From Dysgonamonadaceae bacterium (lineage in GTDB: Bacteria > Bacteroidota > Bacteroidia > Bacteroidales > Azobacteroidaceae), in assembly GCA_031253625.1 (NCBI GenBank), contig JAIRVZ010000125.1, positions 1-39,327 of the forward strand: a stretch of DNA of 39,327 nucleotides. Direction: 5' to 3'. Both the position numbers and the translations under genes were made by a program. This document shows positions 9,109 to 17,153 of the stretch, piece after piece. Under the pieces are notes generated by a model. It was not told the DNA's origin. It saw only the letters and a program-made list of their open reading frames with translations, and made no database searches. Position 1 is the first letter of the stretch, and each line of letters opens with the position of its first letter.

Positions 9109-10012
9109 TGCTTACTGTTTTTATAAAAATTTCATTCATGGAAGGTATTTCTTCTTCAAAAGAAATGATTTCGTTTGATCCTAACAAGGCCGACAATAGT
9201 TCGGAATTCGTAATCTGTTCGTTTACTTTTTCGATTTTGAACAATTTTGAACCATTGTGGTTTTGTACTTCTTCTTTCAAGGTGTAGATTTCCGGATTAA
9301 CGGAAAGTTCAGGAGCAGCAATGCGAACATCGAAAATATTGGTTTTATACTGAGAACGTACTTCCGAAACGTTTCCGGATAAGACCACTTTTGATTTATT
9401 GATTAACGCAATATCATCGCAAATTTCTTCCACGGAAGCCATGTTATGGGTAGAAAAAATAATTGTTTTTCCTTTGGCTTTCAGTTCCAAAATTTCATTT
9501 TTCAACATTTCGGTATTCACGGGATCAAAACCACTGAAAGGTTCGTCAAAAATCAATAATTCAGGGTCGTGGATAACAGTAGTTACGAATTGCACTTTTT
9601 GTTGCATCCCTTTGGATAGTTCTTCCAATTTTTTATTCCACCAAGATTCTATTTCTAATTTTTTGAACCAAACTTTGATTCTTTTCTTTGCTTCATCGGT
9701 GCTTAATCCTTTCAAACGAGCTAAATAAATAGCTTGTTCACCGACTTTCATTTTTTTATACAACCCGCGTTCTTCGGGTAAATAGCCAATGTTATAAATA
9801 TCGTCGGGAAGGTAATGCCGTCCTTTGAATATAACTTCTCCGCTATCCGGTGCTGTGATTTGGTTAATTATACGGATTAATGTTGTTTTTCCGGCTCCGT
9901 TAGGACCCAATAATCCGAAAATCTTACCTTCAGGCACTTGGATGCTTACCTTATCTAAAGCCCTATGATTCGCATATTGCTTTACTACATCTTTTGTTTC
10001 TAAAAAATACAT
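9101..10012 (-). CDS. ABC transporter ATP-binding protein (NatA-like)
   Basis: 303 aa nucleotide-binding subunit. Walker A is GPNGAGKT (residues ~36-43), the ABC signature is LSKGMQQ, Walker B is LLIFDEPFSGFDP, and the switch histidine lies in IIFSTHNMAS. The ~90-residue C-terminal extension is usual for ATPases partnering ABC-2 permeases. It is followed, with an 8-bp overlap, by its permease, and the two should assemble as a cytoplasmic-face ATPase on an inner-membrane exporter. The ATG at 10012 gives a normal-length N-terminus. Confidence 0.95.
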   Translation of the reverse strand: MYFLETKDVVKQYANHRALDKVSIQVPEGKIFGLLGPNGAGKTTLIRIINQITAPDSGEVIFKGRHYLPDDIYNIGYLPEERGLYKKMKVGEQAIYLARLKGLSTDEAKKRIKVWFKKLEIESWWNKKLEELSKGMQQKVQFVTTVIHDPELLIFDEPFSGFDPVNTEMLKNEILELKAKGKTIIFSTHNMASVEEICDDIALINKSKVVLSGNVSEVRSQYKTNIFDVRIAAPELSVNPEIYTLKEEVQNHNGSKLFKIEKVNEQITNSELLSALLGSNEIISFEEEIPSMNEIFIKTVSNE

Positions 10013-10083
10013 TTTTTATAATGATTAATGTTTAATGATTAATTATTAATGCTTGATGTTCGATGATTAATCATTAATCATTA
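10013..10083. repeat. ATTAATGATTA-type short tandem/palindromic tract
   Basis: The gap between the ABC ATPase start and the SBP gene end is filled by reiterated AATGATTAAT and ATTAATCATT units (TTAATGATTAAT, GATGATTAATCATTAATCAT). The tract also supplies the stop codon of the SBP gene at 10074. It can fold as AT-only hairpins. One of several gene-border tracts of this style in the minus-strand cluster. Confidence 0.7.
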
Positions 10084-10862
10084 ATCACTATTTTTTTAAG
10101 CCAATTATTTATACTATCTAACAAGATTGGAGAATCTTTTCTTAACGCCCAAGCTTGCAATTGTGTGAAACTTATATCGGTTTGAATATCTATTTGCGGA
10201 AAGTCCTTTTTGTTTTTAGCTGCAATTTCGTAATCAACAACAGCATAATCTATATCTCCTTCCGCCACCTGATATATTAATAACTCGTCGGAATACAAAT
10301 CATCTTCGAATATATAAATTGTATCTGCAATTTCTTCTTCCAAATTGCGCAAACGCAAAAGACTTGGCGAATCTTTGGAGATATGCAATACTTTTTTAGC
10401 TAATTCTATTTGATTCCGGATAGGAGGAATATTATTATTGGCTGCTGAAGTTCTTTGCACCAACACTTGTCGACTCAACATAATTGGCTCTGTAAAAGCA
10501 AATAAATCTCTGTTTTCGCTGGTTATCGGAATGTTGCGCGCTATAATATCGTAAGCATAATTGTTCAATCCTTCGATACTTTTTTCCATGTTGTTTTCCA
10601 GATGTATCTCTACGGTTAGGCCGGAAATTTTTTCAATCGCTTTGCTCAACTTGTATTGAAATCCTTCGATGGTATCGCCAGAAACATAATATCCGATAGA
10701 GTTATACTCCGTAACGATTCTTAAAATGCCTTCTTTTCTTATTTCAGGATAATCTCTCGGCGTATATTTTCTATTATTTGTAAATATCCACAAAAACGCC
10801 ATCATGGCGAGAGTTGCCAGCAGCAGAAAGATGTATAGTTTTATTGACTTTTTAGGATTCAT
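10074..10862 (-). CDS. Membrane-anchored SBP_bac_3 (MltF N-domain-like) solute-binding protein
   Basis: 262 aa from the ATG at 10862 (MNPKKSIKLY). Longer frames would run back into the porin gene ending at 10867 and add no recognisable sequence. A signal anchor (YIFLLLATLAMMAFLWIF, residues ~10-27) is followed by a periplasmic type 2 binding-protein fold: GILRIVTEYNSIGYYVSGD, then YDIIARNIPITSENRDLFAFTEPI, and QVAEGDIDYAVVDYEIAAKN. It corresponds to the N-terminal half of lytic transglycosylase MltF, without the transglycosylase domain. It lies 4 bp behind the porin gene, suggesting an operon and perhaps a joint uptake or envelope-sensing role (inference). Confidence 0.85.
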   Translation of the reverse strand: MNPKKSIKLYIFLLLATLAMMAFLWIFTNNRKYTPRDYPEIRKEGILRIVTEYNSIGYYVSGDTIEGFQYKLSKAIEKISGLTVEIHLENNMEKSIEGLNNYAYDIIARNIPITSENRDLFAFTEPIMLSRQVLVQRTSAANNNIPPIRNQIELAKKVLHISKDSPSLLRLRNLEEEIADTIYIFEDDLYSDELLIYQVAEGDIDYAVVDYEIAAKNKKDFPQIDIQTDISFTQLQAWALRKDSPILLDSINNWLKKIVIND

Positions 10863-10866
10863 TATG

Positions 10867-12999
10867 CTAATTATTAAAGTCCCATGATAACCCCCATTTA
10901 AATATCTGTGGATTAACAGGATAGAGAGGTGTAGAGAAATATGCCGGATACGGAACAAACGACGAACTTACGTTGTAGAATTGTATGAAGAAACGAGTAT
11001 TTTTCAAGTGACAGTTTATGTAAGCATTTACCAATGGATATTCTCCGATTCTTGTTTCGTTCTGTATGCGGAACTGTTGGGTTACAGGTTCGTAAGTCGG
11101 GGCACAATATTTGGTAAAAAAATGCACACCTCCACCTATTTGCATCGTTAGAACTTTAGCTATTTTAAACTGGATAAAAAGATTGGAGTATAAACATAAA
11201 TCAGGAAGAGGAAGTCTAATGGTATCGCTGGATATTTGATATGCCAACTGGTTGTTCCAATTCAAAATGCCTAATCGCAGATTTTGCTCTAAAGTAGCAG
11301 CGAAAACTTGAATACCTTTTTTATCGGTATATTGTTCAGGTACGCTTTCTTCGTTGAAATATATGTAATCAGTAATATTTTCAACACCAACATTCAGCCT
11401 TGTTTTTGTATGAGGAATATTCAATGTGCCGCCAATATAATCCCTTCGTGTATTTTTGAAATCATTATCCCATACAAAGTATTTACTTCTGAAAGTTCTT
11501 TCATAAAATGTCGGTTTCTGATATTTAATATAAGCAGAACCGATAAGCGAAGCGGTATCTCCCAAGATGGGAATACGGGTTTCCATATTTCCCGAAACAT
11601 TGAAATCGCCCACGTTATCACCGACTACGCCAAAACTGCCTTGCGCATCATACCGCAATATTTTCCCTTTCCGTTTTGCTATTTCTCCACCGATATAGGT
11701 TGTGATTTCACGACGTTTTTCACTTTTATCTCTCACCGCTGACATTAGTGTATAGTTATTAATATCGAAAGTGATGAAAGCTGTTAAATCAAACTTTGCC
11801 CATTTGCTGAAACCTTCTCGCATAGAAATTCCTGCCGTAGGCCGTAATCTCCAATATGATGTCGAATCTATGAGCGGGTTATTTTGATAAAGCCAATTTT
11901 CTTTGCGTGAAGCATAAAGTTTGTCCAAATTGATAGAGTCACTTGAATTGAATCTTTTGAACTTATCATCATAATCGAGAGTAGCAATGATAGTTGAAAC
12001 CGGTACAAACTGTTTTATGGGATTTCCTAATGAGTCCAACTTGTTTGTTTCTCTTTCAAATCCGAGATTGTAACGATAATTCAAGTAAGCTCTCACACCA
12101 CTTATATGATTCCATGTATTTCTCATGACCGTGGGTATATCTCGCGAAAAGCGAATACCGGTCTCATCGGGATTCGTGATAAACCGTTCATCAGTGATTC
12201 CTCCATTTTCCCGATTGGTTTGATTGGACAAATCAACAAAAGCATGAAATCTGTACCGGTCGGAAATATAGCTTCCGTAGAGAATCCAACTTAAATTTTT
12301 AGCCGATTGTTCTTGATAATATCCACGAGCATAAAGATAGTCAAAATCAAGCCCCACGTTCAGCTTTTTCCCAAAATTGACGGATAATGCTCCCCCTAAA
12401 CGTTCTTCTCTTACCTGACGGTTTCCTGCCTGTATGTAAGAGATATTGGAATATGGAATTTTAGTGTTGATAAAATCAAAAGTTCCCGGAGTTTTGGTGT
12501 ATATGCTGAAATTATCTTGAAACATAAAATTACTCCTCTGCGGACGCTCAAAGTAGACGCGAGATTGAGCCGGCAATCCGAGATTTCCGAGATATTGCAT
12601 CGAAATACCTTGTCCTTCAACTAATTGCCGGTTGGAAAAGTCGGTCAATAAAGTATCGGGATTTCCTGCAACGATTTCGCCTGTCCGTTCTGTTATTCGC
12701 CAATAATACCTACTTTTCGTGGAATCGCTCAACAAATCGTTGGTTATAGGCAAATACATGGTTTTAATATCTCGGAGAACCGTATCGGCAATAGCCTCTT
12801 GTTTTTGTATGGGTATTATCGTATCAGGAACAAGTACCGGCTCATCCAAAACATCCAAAAGACTTGCCGGCTCGTCTTGACCAAAAAGTGAAAAGTGAAA
12901 AGTGAAAAGTGAAAAATATAAAACGAAAAGTGAAAAGTTAGAAAAGATTTTTTTTTCTTTTCTAACTTTAACAACCGTTTTACTTTTCAAGTGCCTCAT
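10867..12999 (-). CDS. Putative porin (Porin_10 family) outer-membrane beta-barrel
   Basis: 710 aa from ATG 12999 with an AGGAG ribosome-binding site; a TTG one codon earlier is less likely. The signal peptide is odd: a long basic n-region (MRHLKSKTVVKVRKEKK) and a hydrophobic core made of FSLF repeats, encoded by a 7-bp DNA repeat, ending near FGQDEP. The body alternates aromatic and polar residues as in outer-membrane barrels (YRFHAFVDLSNQTN, RLNVGVENITDYIYF) and ends WGLSWDFNN. YYWRITERTGEI and GNLGLPAQSRVYFERPQ are typical of the Bacteroidota putative-porin family. Expected role is passage of solutes through the outer membrane. It is followed 4 bp later by the SBP gene and preceded by the VOR gamma gene 14 bp upstream. 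Confidence 0.9.
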   Translation of the reverse strand: MRHLKSKTVVKVRKEKKIFSNFSLFVLYFSLFTFHFSLFGQDEPASLLDVLDEPVLVPDTIIPIQKQEAIADTVLRDIKTMYLPITNDLLSDSTKSRYYWRITERTGEIVAGNPDTLLTDFSNRQLVEGQGISMQYLGNLGLPAQSRVYFERPQRSNFMFQDNFSIYTKTPGTFDFINTKIPYSNISYIQAGNRQVREERLGGALSVNFGKKLNVGLDFDYLYARGYYQEQSAKNLSWILYGSYISDRYRFHAFVDLSNQTNRENGGITDERFITNPDETGIRFSRDIPTVMRNTWNHISGVRAYLNYRYNLGFERETNKLDSLGNPIKQFVPVSTIIATLDYDDKFKRFNSSDSINLDKLYASRKENWLYQNNPLIDSTSYWRLRPTAGISMREGFSKWAKFDLTAFITFDINNYTLMSAVRDKSEKRREITTYIGGEIAKRKGKILRYDAQGSFGVVGDNVGDFNVSGNMETRIPILGDTASLIGSAYIKYQKPTFYERTFRSKYFVWDNDFKNTRRDYIGGTLNIPHTKTRLNVGVENITDYIYFNEESVPEQYTDKKGIQVFAATLEQNLRLGILNWNNQLAYQISSDTIRLPLPDLCLYSNLFIQFKIAKVLTMQIGGGVHFFTKYCAPTYEPVTQQFRIQNETRIGEYPLVNAYINCHLKNTRFFIQFYNVSSSFVPYPAYFSTPLYPVNPQIFKWGLSWDFNN

Positions 13000-13034
13000 C
13001 AACTCCTAATTTTTCACTTTTCGTTTTTCACTTC
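12884..13034. repeat. 7-bp AAAAGTG tandem tract within porin signal-peptide codons and over the upstream gene end
   Basis: On the plus strand four perfect AAAAGTG units run from about 12884, followed by degenerate copies to about 12954. Further ACTTTTC/TTTTCAC copies lie at 13012-13032 over the last codons of the VOR gamma gene. On the coding strand the tract spells the FSLF-rich signal-peptide core. The unit is not a multiple of three, so slippage by one unit would shift the porin frame. Confidence 0.85.
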
Positions 13035-13568
13035 CTGAATAATCTCCATTCCTTTCAGAATGGCTTTTTCGTTCATTGGGAGCAACTTATGATGGCGTTC
13101 CGGCAATGATTTTTTCAAACCGAGCATAACGCTTTCTAATGTTACCATCGGAACTAATTTCAATAATCCGCCCAACACAATCATGTTGAAAGCTTTCTCG
13201 TTGCCTTCTTGTACGGCTGCATCCATTGCATCGATTCGGAAAGCACGAATATCTTTCCTTTTGGGAGGATTGGCAATTCCGTATCCGTCGTAGATTAAAA
13301 TTCCACCCGGTTTAACTTTGGGTTCGAACTTTTCTAACGATGGTTGGTTCAGAATAATGGCGACATCAAATTCGTTCAATACCGGAGAACTGATTCTTTC
13401 ATCGCTCAGGATGACCGTAACATTGGCAGTTCCTCCGCGTTGTTCCGGTCCGTAAGATGGGAACCAACTGACTTCTTTGTTTTCCATTAATCCGGAATAA
13501 GCGAGGATTTTTCCCATCGATAAAACTCCTTGTCCACCGAAACCGGCTATAATAATTTCTTGTTTCAT
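13014..13568 (-). CDS. 2-oxoacid:ferredoxin oxidoreductase gamma subunit
   Basis: 184 aa. The N-terminal IIAGFGGQGVLSMGKILA and WFPSYGPEQRGGTANVTVILSD blocks are hallmarks of the POR/KOR/VOR gamma domain, and FNMIVLGGLLKLVP follows. With the alpha, beta and ferredoxin subunits of this operon it oxidatively decarboxylates a 2-oxoacid to an acyl-CoA, reducing ferredoxin, in the cytoplasm. The start overlaps the Dabb gene stop by 4 bp. The C-terminal codons (EVKNEK) are written by the AAAAGTG-type repeat tract, so its tail may be variable. Confidence 0.93.
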   Translation of the reverse strand: MKQEIIIAGFGGQGVLSMGKILAYSGLMENKEVSWFPSYGPEQRGGTANVTVILSDERISSPVLNEFDVAIILNQPSLEKFEPKVKPGGILIYDGYGIANPPKRKDIRAFRIDAMDAAVQEGNEKAFNMIVLGGLLKLVPMVTLESVMLGLKKSLPERHHKLLPMNEKAILKGMEIIQEVKNEK

Positions 13569-13855
13569 ACTATATAATCTATCATTCTTCTTTCGCAGGT
13601 AGCACCGCGAACTATCGGACCAACTGCAACATGTTTAGGATGAATAACATAAGCGTCTAATTGTTCTACCGTTTCAAATTCGGAATATAGAACAATATCA
13701 CTGCTTGATTCTTTTTTTGAGAAATCGAAACCTACTTCCAAGTGTAATAATCCCGGAATTTGTCCATTCAAAGCTTCTAATGTGTTTTTGATTTTCAACG
13801 CATTTTCTTCTTTATTTTCTTCGTTTAGTTTCCAAACTACTATGTGCTTGACCAT
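13565..13855 (-). CDS. Dabb (stress-responsive alpha/beta barrel) domain protein
   Basis: 96 aa covering one complete Dabb domain: it opens MVKHIVVWKL, continues IPGLLHLEVGFDF and DIVLYSEFETVEQLDAYVIHPKHV, and closes with a conserved RRMIDYIV-like end. Dabb domains form dimeric ferredoxin-like barrels that in some relatives bind small hydrophobic ligands; no enzyme activity can be claimed. It is translationally coupled (4-bp overlap) to the gamma gene and lies 13 bp behind the beta gene, so it belongs to the oxidoreductase operon, which is unusual for this family. Confidence 0.9.
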   Translation of the reverse strand: MVKHIVVWKLNEENKEENALKIKNTLEALNGQIPGLLHLEVGFDFSKKESSSDIVLYSEFETVEQLDAYVIHPKHVAVGPIVRGATCERRMIDYIV

Positions 13856-13868
13856 ATTATTTTTTATT

Positions 13869-14630
13869 TTAATTGTTTTTTAAATCTCCCAGCGGATACA
13901 TGGGCAACATATTCTCAACCATCCACTTGTTTGATGCGTCGGGAGTCATTTTCCATCCGGAAGCACAGGTCGAAACGAATTCGACAATAGATGTTCCTTT
14001 TCCGGCCATTGAGTTTTCGAATGCCAACCGGAGCATTTTTTTTGCTTTTTTGATGGCAGGCGCAGTATGAACGGTTTGACGTGTAACTAAACAAGTTCCT
14101 TCTAATTGAGCCAATAAGTTACTTATTTTCAAAGGATAACCGTTTAATTGCTCGTTGCGACCATAAGGACAAGTCGATGTTTTCATTCCCATCAGTGTAG
14201 TTGGAGCCATTTGTCCGCCTGTCATACCGTAAATGGCATTGTTGATGAAAATGATAACGATGTTTTCTCCACGGTTGCAAGCGTGTATGGTTTCTGCCGT
14301 ACCGATAGCAGCAAGGTCGCCATCTCCCTGATAGGTGAATACCATTTTGTCGGGATTCAATCGTTTAACAGCAGTTGCTAATGCCGGAGCGCGGCCGTGA
14401 GCTGCCTCTTGCCAATCGATGTCGAGATAGTTGTAGGCGAAAACAGCGCAACCAACAGGAGCAATCCCGATGGTTTTTTCTTCCAATCCCATCTCTTCGA
14501 TTACTTCCGCAATCAATTTGTGAACAACACCATGAGAACATCCGGGGCAATAGTGCATCGGTCTGTCGTTCATTAACCTTGGTTTATCATATACCAAGTT
14601 TTCGGGTTTTATTATTTCAGTTATATTCAT
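13869..14630 (-). CDS. 2-oxoacid:ferredoxin oxidoreductase beta subunit (TPP-binding)
   Basis: 253 aa. MHYCPGCSHG near the N-terminus and the thiamine-diphosphate/Mg motif GDGDLAAIG ending in NNAIYGMTGGQ mark the catalytic beta subunit of 2-oxoacid:ferredoxin oxidoreductases (KorB/VorA type). It holds TPP at the interface with the alpha subunit. Substrate range (2-oxoglutarate or branched-chain 2-oxoacids) cannot be fixed from sequence alone. Co-directional with the alpha gene after a 94-bp repeat-filled gap. Confidence 0.93.
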   Translation of the reverse strand: MNITEIIKPENLVYDKPRLMNDRPMHYCPGCSHGVVHKLIAEVIEEMGLEEKTIGIAPVGCAVFAYNYLDIDWQEAAHGRAPALATAVKRLNPDKMVFTYQGDGDLAAIGTAETIHACNRGENIVIIFINNAIYGMTGGQMAPTTLMGMKTSTCPYGRNEQLNGYPLKISNLLAQLEGTCLVTRQTVHTAPAIKKAKKMLRLAFENSMAGKGTSIVEFVSTCASGWKMTPDASNKWMVENMLPMYPLGDLKNN

Positions 14631-14724
14631 TTTTTTACTTTTTTAGGAAGTTACAGGGAGTAACAAGAAGTTAAACGAAGTTACAAGAATAAAAACTGAT
14701 TCGTGTAACTTCCTGTAACTCCGT
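14631..14724. repeat. GAAGTTAC-type repeat/inverted-repeat spacer between alpha and beta genes
   Basis: The spacer is built of repeated GAAGTTA(C/A)A units on the left (14647-14690) and their complements (GTAACTTCCTGTAACTCC, GTTTAACTTCGTTTAGCTTCC) at 14704-14744, running into the last codons of the alpha gene. The two halves can pair as a long imperfect stem. It may tune expression between subunits or be a selfish or slippage-born tract; nothing else is seen here. Confidence 0.7.
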
Positions 14725-15813
14725 TTAACTTCGTTTAGCTTCCAATTTCGCCTTTAATGCTGTCAACACTTCATCCGGAGTAGGAACAATTCCTCCCAAA
14801 CGACCGAAATGTTCTGTCGGGATTTTACATTCAACAGCAAGTTTAACATCTTCTATCATTTGACCGGCATTGAGTTCTACTACTAAAATACCTTTTAGCT
14901 TTCCAACATAAGCTGCTAATTCTTTTTCGGGAAATGGCCAAAGCGTGATTGGGCGGAAAAGTCCGACTTTAATGCCTTGCTGGCGTGCCAATTCAACTGC
15001 TTTCTGACTGATGCGTGCTGCAGAGCCGAATGCGACAATCAGGTATTCGGCATCTTCGCAATTCATTTCTTCAAACAAAACTTCGTTTTCTGCAATCTGT
15101 TTGTATTTTGTTTGAAAGCGGTTGTTGTTTTGTTCCATGATATTGGAATCCAACTCTAATGAAGTGATGATATTGGGTTTTCGGTTTTTGGGTTTTCCCA
15201 AAGTTGCCCAAGGTTGTTCTTTGCGGATTTCTTCTTCCGTTTTTCTCGGACGAAATTCGGGAAGTACTACTTTTTCCATCATCTGACCAATTACTCCATC
15301 GGAAAGAATCATGACGGGATTATTGTATTTAAATGCCAAATCGAATCCTAAAGCTACATGGTCGGCCATTTCTTGTACCGATGCCGGAGCCAAAGTAATC
15401 ATCTTGTAATCTCCATGTCCACCACCTTTTACGGTTTGAAAATAATCGGCTTGACTGGGTTGAATGGTTCCTAATCCGGGACCTCCACGCATGATATTTA
15501 CGATTAAAGCAGGAAGTTCTGCTCCTGCCATATAGGAAATTCCTTCTTGTTTTAAGCTGATTCCGGGACTTGAAGATGAGGTCATTACTCTTTTTCCGCA
15601 ACCGGCACCACCATACACCATATTGATGGCTGCCACTTCACTTTCTGCCTGAAGAACAATCATTCCGGTTGTTTCCCACGGTTTTTCGTCCATCAGGGTT
15701 TCCATTATCTCCGATTGAGGAGTGATGGGATATCCGAAGTATCCATCTGCGCCATAGCGGATTGCAGCATGGGCGATAACTTCGTTTCCTTTCATTAATT
15801 TTATTTCCGACAT
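14725..15813 (-). CDS. vorB: 2-oxoacid:ferredoxin oxidoreductase alpha subunit (VorB-type)
   Basis: 362 aa from the ATG at 15813 (MSEIKLMKGNEVIA); a TTG start at 15828 would overlap the ferredoxin gene and adds a non-conserved pentapeptide. IRYGADGYFGYPITPQSEIMETL and GGPGLGTIQPSQADYFQ are characteristic of the alpha/pyrimidine-binding subunit commonly annotated VorB (3-methyl-2-oxobutanoate dehydrogenase) in Bacteroidales. The C-terminal transketolase-like domain includes LFRPITLWPFPEKEL. It lies 4 bp after the ferredoxin stop. The leader carries an AATTGAAAGTTGAGAATTG-like repeat. Confidence 0.93.
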   Translation of the reverse strand: MSEIKLMKGNEVIAHAAIRYGADGYFGYPITPQSEIMETLMDEKPWETTGMIVLQAESEVAAINMVYGGAGCGKRVMTSSSSPGISLKQEGISYMAGAELPALIVNIMRGGPGLGTIQPSQADYFQTVKGGGHGDYKMITLAPASVQEMADHVALGFDLAFKYNNPVMILSDGVIGQMMEKVVLPEFRPRKTEEEIRKEQPWATLGKPKNRKPNIITSLELDSNIMEQNNNRFQTKYKQIAENEVLFEEMNCEDAEYLIVAFGSAARISQKAVELARQQGIKVGLFRPITLWPFPEKELAAYVGKLKGILVVELNAGQMIEDVKLAVECKIPTEHFGRLGGIVPTPDEVLTALKAKLEAKRS

Positions 15814-15814
15814 A

Positions 15815-15841
15815 TTTTCAATTCTCAACTTTCAATTTATA
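15815..15841. repeat. AATTGAAA/GTTGAGAA gene-border tract
   Basis: Read on the minus strand the stretch ATTGAAAGTTGAGAATTGAA covers the last codons of the ferredoxin gene and ends just before the vorB ATG. It consists of about three imperfect 7-8-bp units (ATTGAAA, GTTGAGA, ATTGAAA), the same style as the other gene-border tracts. Confidence 0.55.
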
Positions 15842-16048
15842 AACTGTTATACATCCGTCCGGACAAACATAACCACAATTGGCACAACCAATGCAATTAT
15901 CCGGATTTTTCATATAAGCAAAGTGGTATCCTTTGCTATTCACTTGTTTGTCAAGATCCAAAACGTCTGAAGGACAAGCAACTACACATAAATTGCATCC
16001 TTTGCATCGTTCGGTATTGACAACAATTGCTCCTTTTATTTTTGCCAT
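15818..16048 (-). CDS. 2[4Fe-4S] ferredoxin subunit of the 2-oxoacid oxidoreductase
   Basis: 76 aa with two complete cluster motifs, CKGCNLCVVACP (Cys 15, 18, 21, 25) and CIGCANCGYVCP (Cys 52, 55, 58, 62). This is the delta-type ferredoxin of four-subunit KOR/VOR enzymes, passing electrons from the TPP centre to free ferredoxin. It starts 4 bp behind the TPR gene and ends just before vorB, fixing its place at the head of the oxidoreductase block. Confidence 0.95.
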   Translation of the reverse strand: MAKIKGAIVVNTERCKGCNLCVVACPSDVLDLDKQVNSKGYHFAYMKNPDNCIGCANCGYVCPDGCITVYKLKVEN

Positions 16049-16052
16049 ATTA

Positions 16053-17138
16053 TTACTGATTATTCTTTAACTCGTTCAATTGTTTTTTTAAATCTTCACT
16101 GCGTCCTTCTTGCATTACATCAATTCCTTCTTCCAACGCTTTGATTGCTTTTCTATTTTCTCCCAGTCGCAAATAGAATTTACACTTGTACAAATAGAGA
16201 GATTCCATTTGAGGGTCTAATCTAATTGCATTTTCTACATATTTAAGTCCTTCCGACCAGTTTTCTATTTCCGAACAAATATTGATTGCCAATAAGCAAA
16301 CCACATAACTATCCGGATATTCAGTCAGGTATTCGTCGATTTTTTGAAGTGCTTTAGAAAAGTTTCCATTTTTTTCATAAGCCGAAATCAGACTTAATAA
16401 GTTATTAGGGTCTTCGATGCCTAATGATTGAGCAAACTCATACGCCTCAATACTTTTCTTTATATCGTTGACTTCCTTGTATGCATTTCCCAGTCTGCTC
16501 CACGTTTCGGCATCCATAGGATTAAGATTCTGAATCCGGGCACCAAGTTCAGCAACGCTTTCTTTATCTTCGATTGCAGCAAATGATTGAAGTTCAAGCC
16601 AAAGCAAGTCAATATCTTCGCCAACGATAGGAAGGATTTCTTCGATTACCTCAATAGCAGCATCATATAAATCTACTTCATATAAGGCTTCGGCCATGGC
16701 TTGATAAATTATCGAAAGATTTTCCTCATCACCGGCATATTTGGATTTCATCGTTTTGAAATACTGGAAAGCATCTTCTTCCATACCGAGGTGTAGAAGT
16801 GAAGTTAATTTATGTCCGTCAGCCCAAACTTGACTAAGATTGCTGTATTTTTCGCTGAGAGTCAATAAATCGTTCCACAATTCAAAATCATTCAATATCA
16901 ACAATAACTCATATATCATTTCTTCGTTTTCGGGATACATTTTCAGAGCATAGTTAATCGTGTATTTCCCTTCATCTACTTTTCCTTCCGAAAAATAAAT
17001 ATCAACGATTTCGCACAGTTCGTCAGGCTCATAATATCCCGGACTAATCCCCTGTTTGAGCGAATTGTTGAAATTCTCGAAATAATCGGGAAATTCTTCG
17101 TAATTTATATAGTCTTCGTTATCGCTGTCGTACATCAT
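16053..17138 (-). CDS. Tetratricopeptide-repeat protein
   Basis: 361 aa, acidic N-terminus (MMYDSDNEDYINYEEFPDYFE), then ~9 helical-pair repeats of TPR type (for example AETWSRLGNAYKEVNDIKKSIEAYE and ESLYLYKCKFYLRLGENRKAIKALEEGI). No signal peptide, so cytoplasmic. TPRs mediate protein-protein contacts. It lies between glnS (15 bp upstream) and the ferredoxin gene (4 bp downstream), so it is transcribed with the VOR operon and may assist assembly of that complex (inference from context only). Confidence 0.9.
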   Translation of the reverse strand: MMYDSDNEDYINYEEFPDYFENFNNSLKQGISPGYYEPDELCEIVDIYFSEGKVDEGKYTINYALKMYPENEEMIYELLLILNDFELWNDLLTLSEKYSNLSQVWADGHKLTSLLHLGMEEDAFQYFKTMKSKYAGDEENLSIIYQAMAEALYEVDLYDAAIEVIEEILPIVGEDIDLLWLELQSFAAIEDKESVAELGARIQNLNPMDAETWSRLGNAYKEVNDIKKSIEAYEFAQSLGIEDPNNLLSLISAYEKNGNFSKALQKIDEYLTEYPDSYVVCLLAINICSEIENWSEGLKYVENAIRLDPQMESLYLYKCKFYLRLGENRKAIKALEEGIDVMQEGRSEDLKKQLNELKNNQ

Positions 17139-17153
17139 TTTTAGCTGTTTTAT

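Noticed and set aside
14365..14674. Overlapping arginine/serine-rich frames on both strands of the oxidoreductase beta gene
   Set aside because: Shadow frames of a well-supported coding gene, with unnatural composition.
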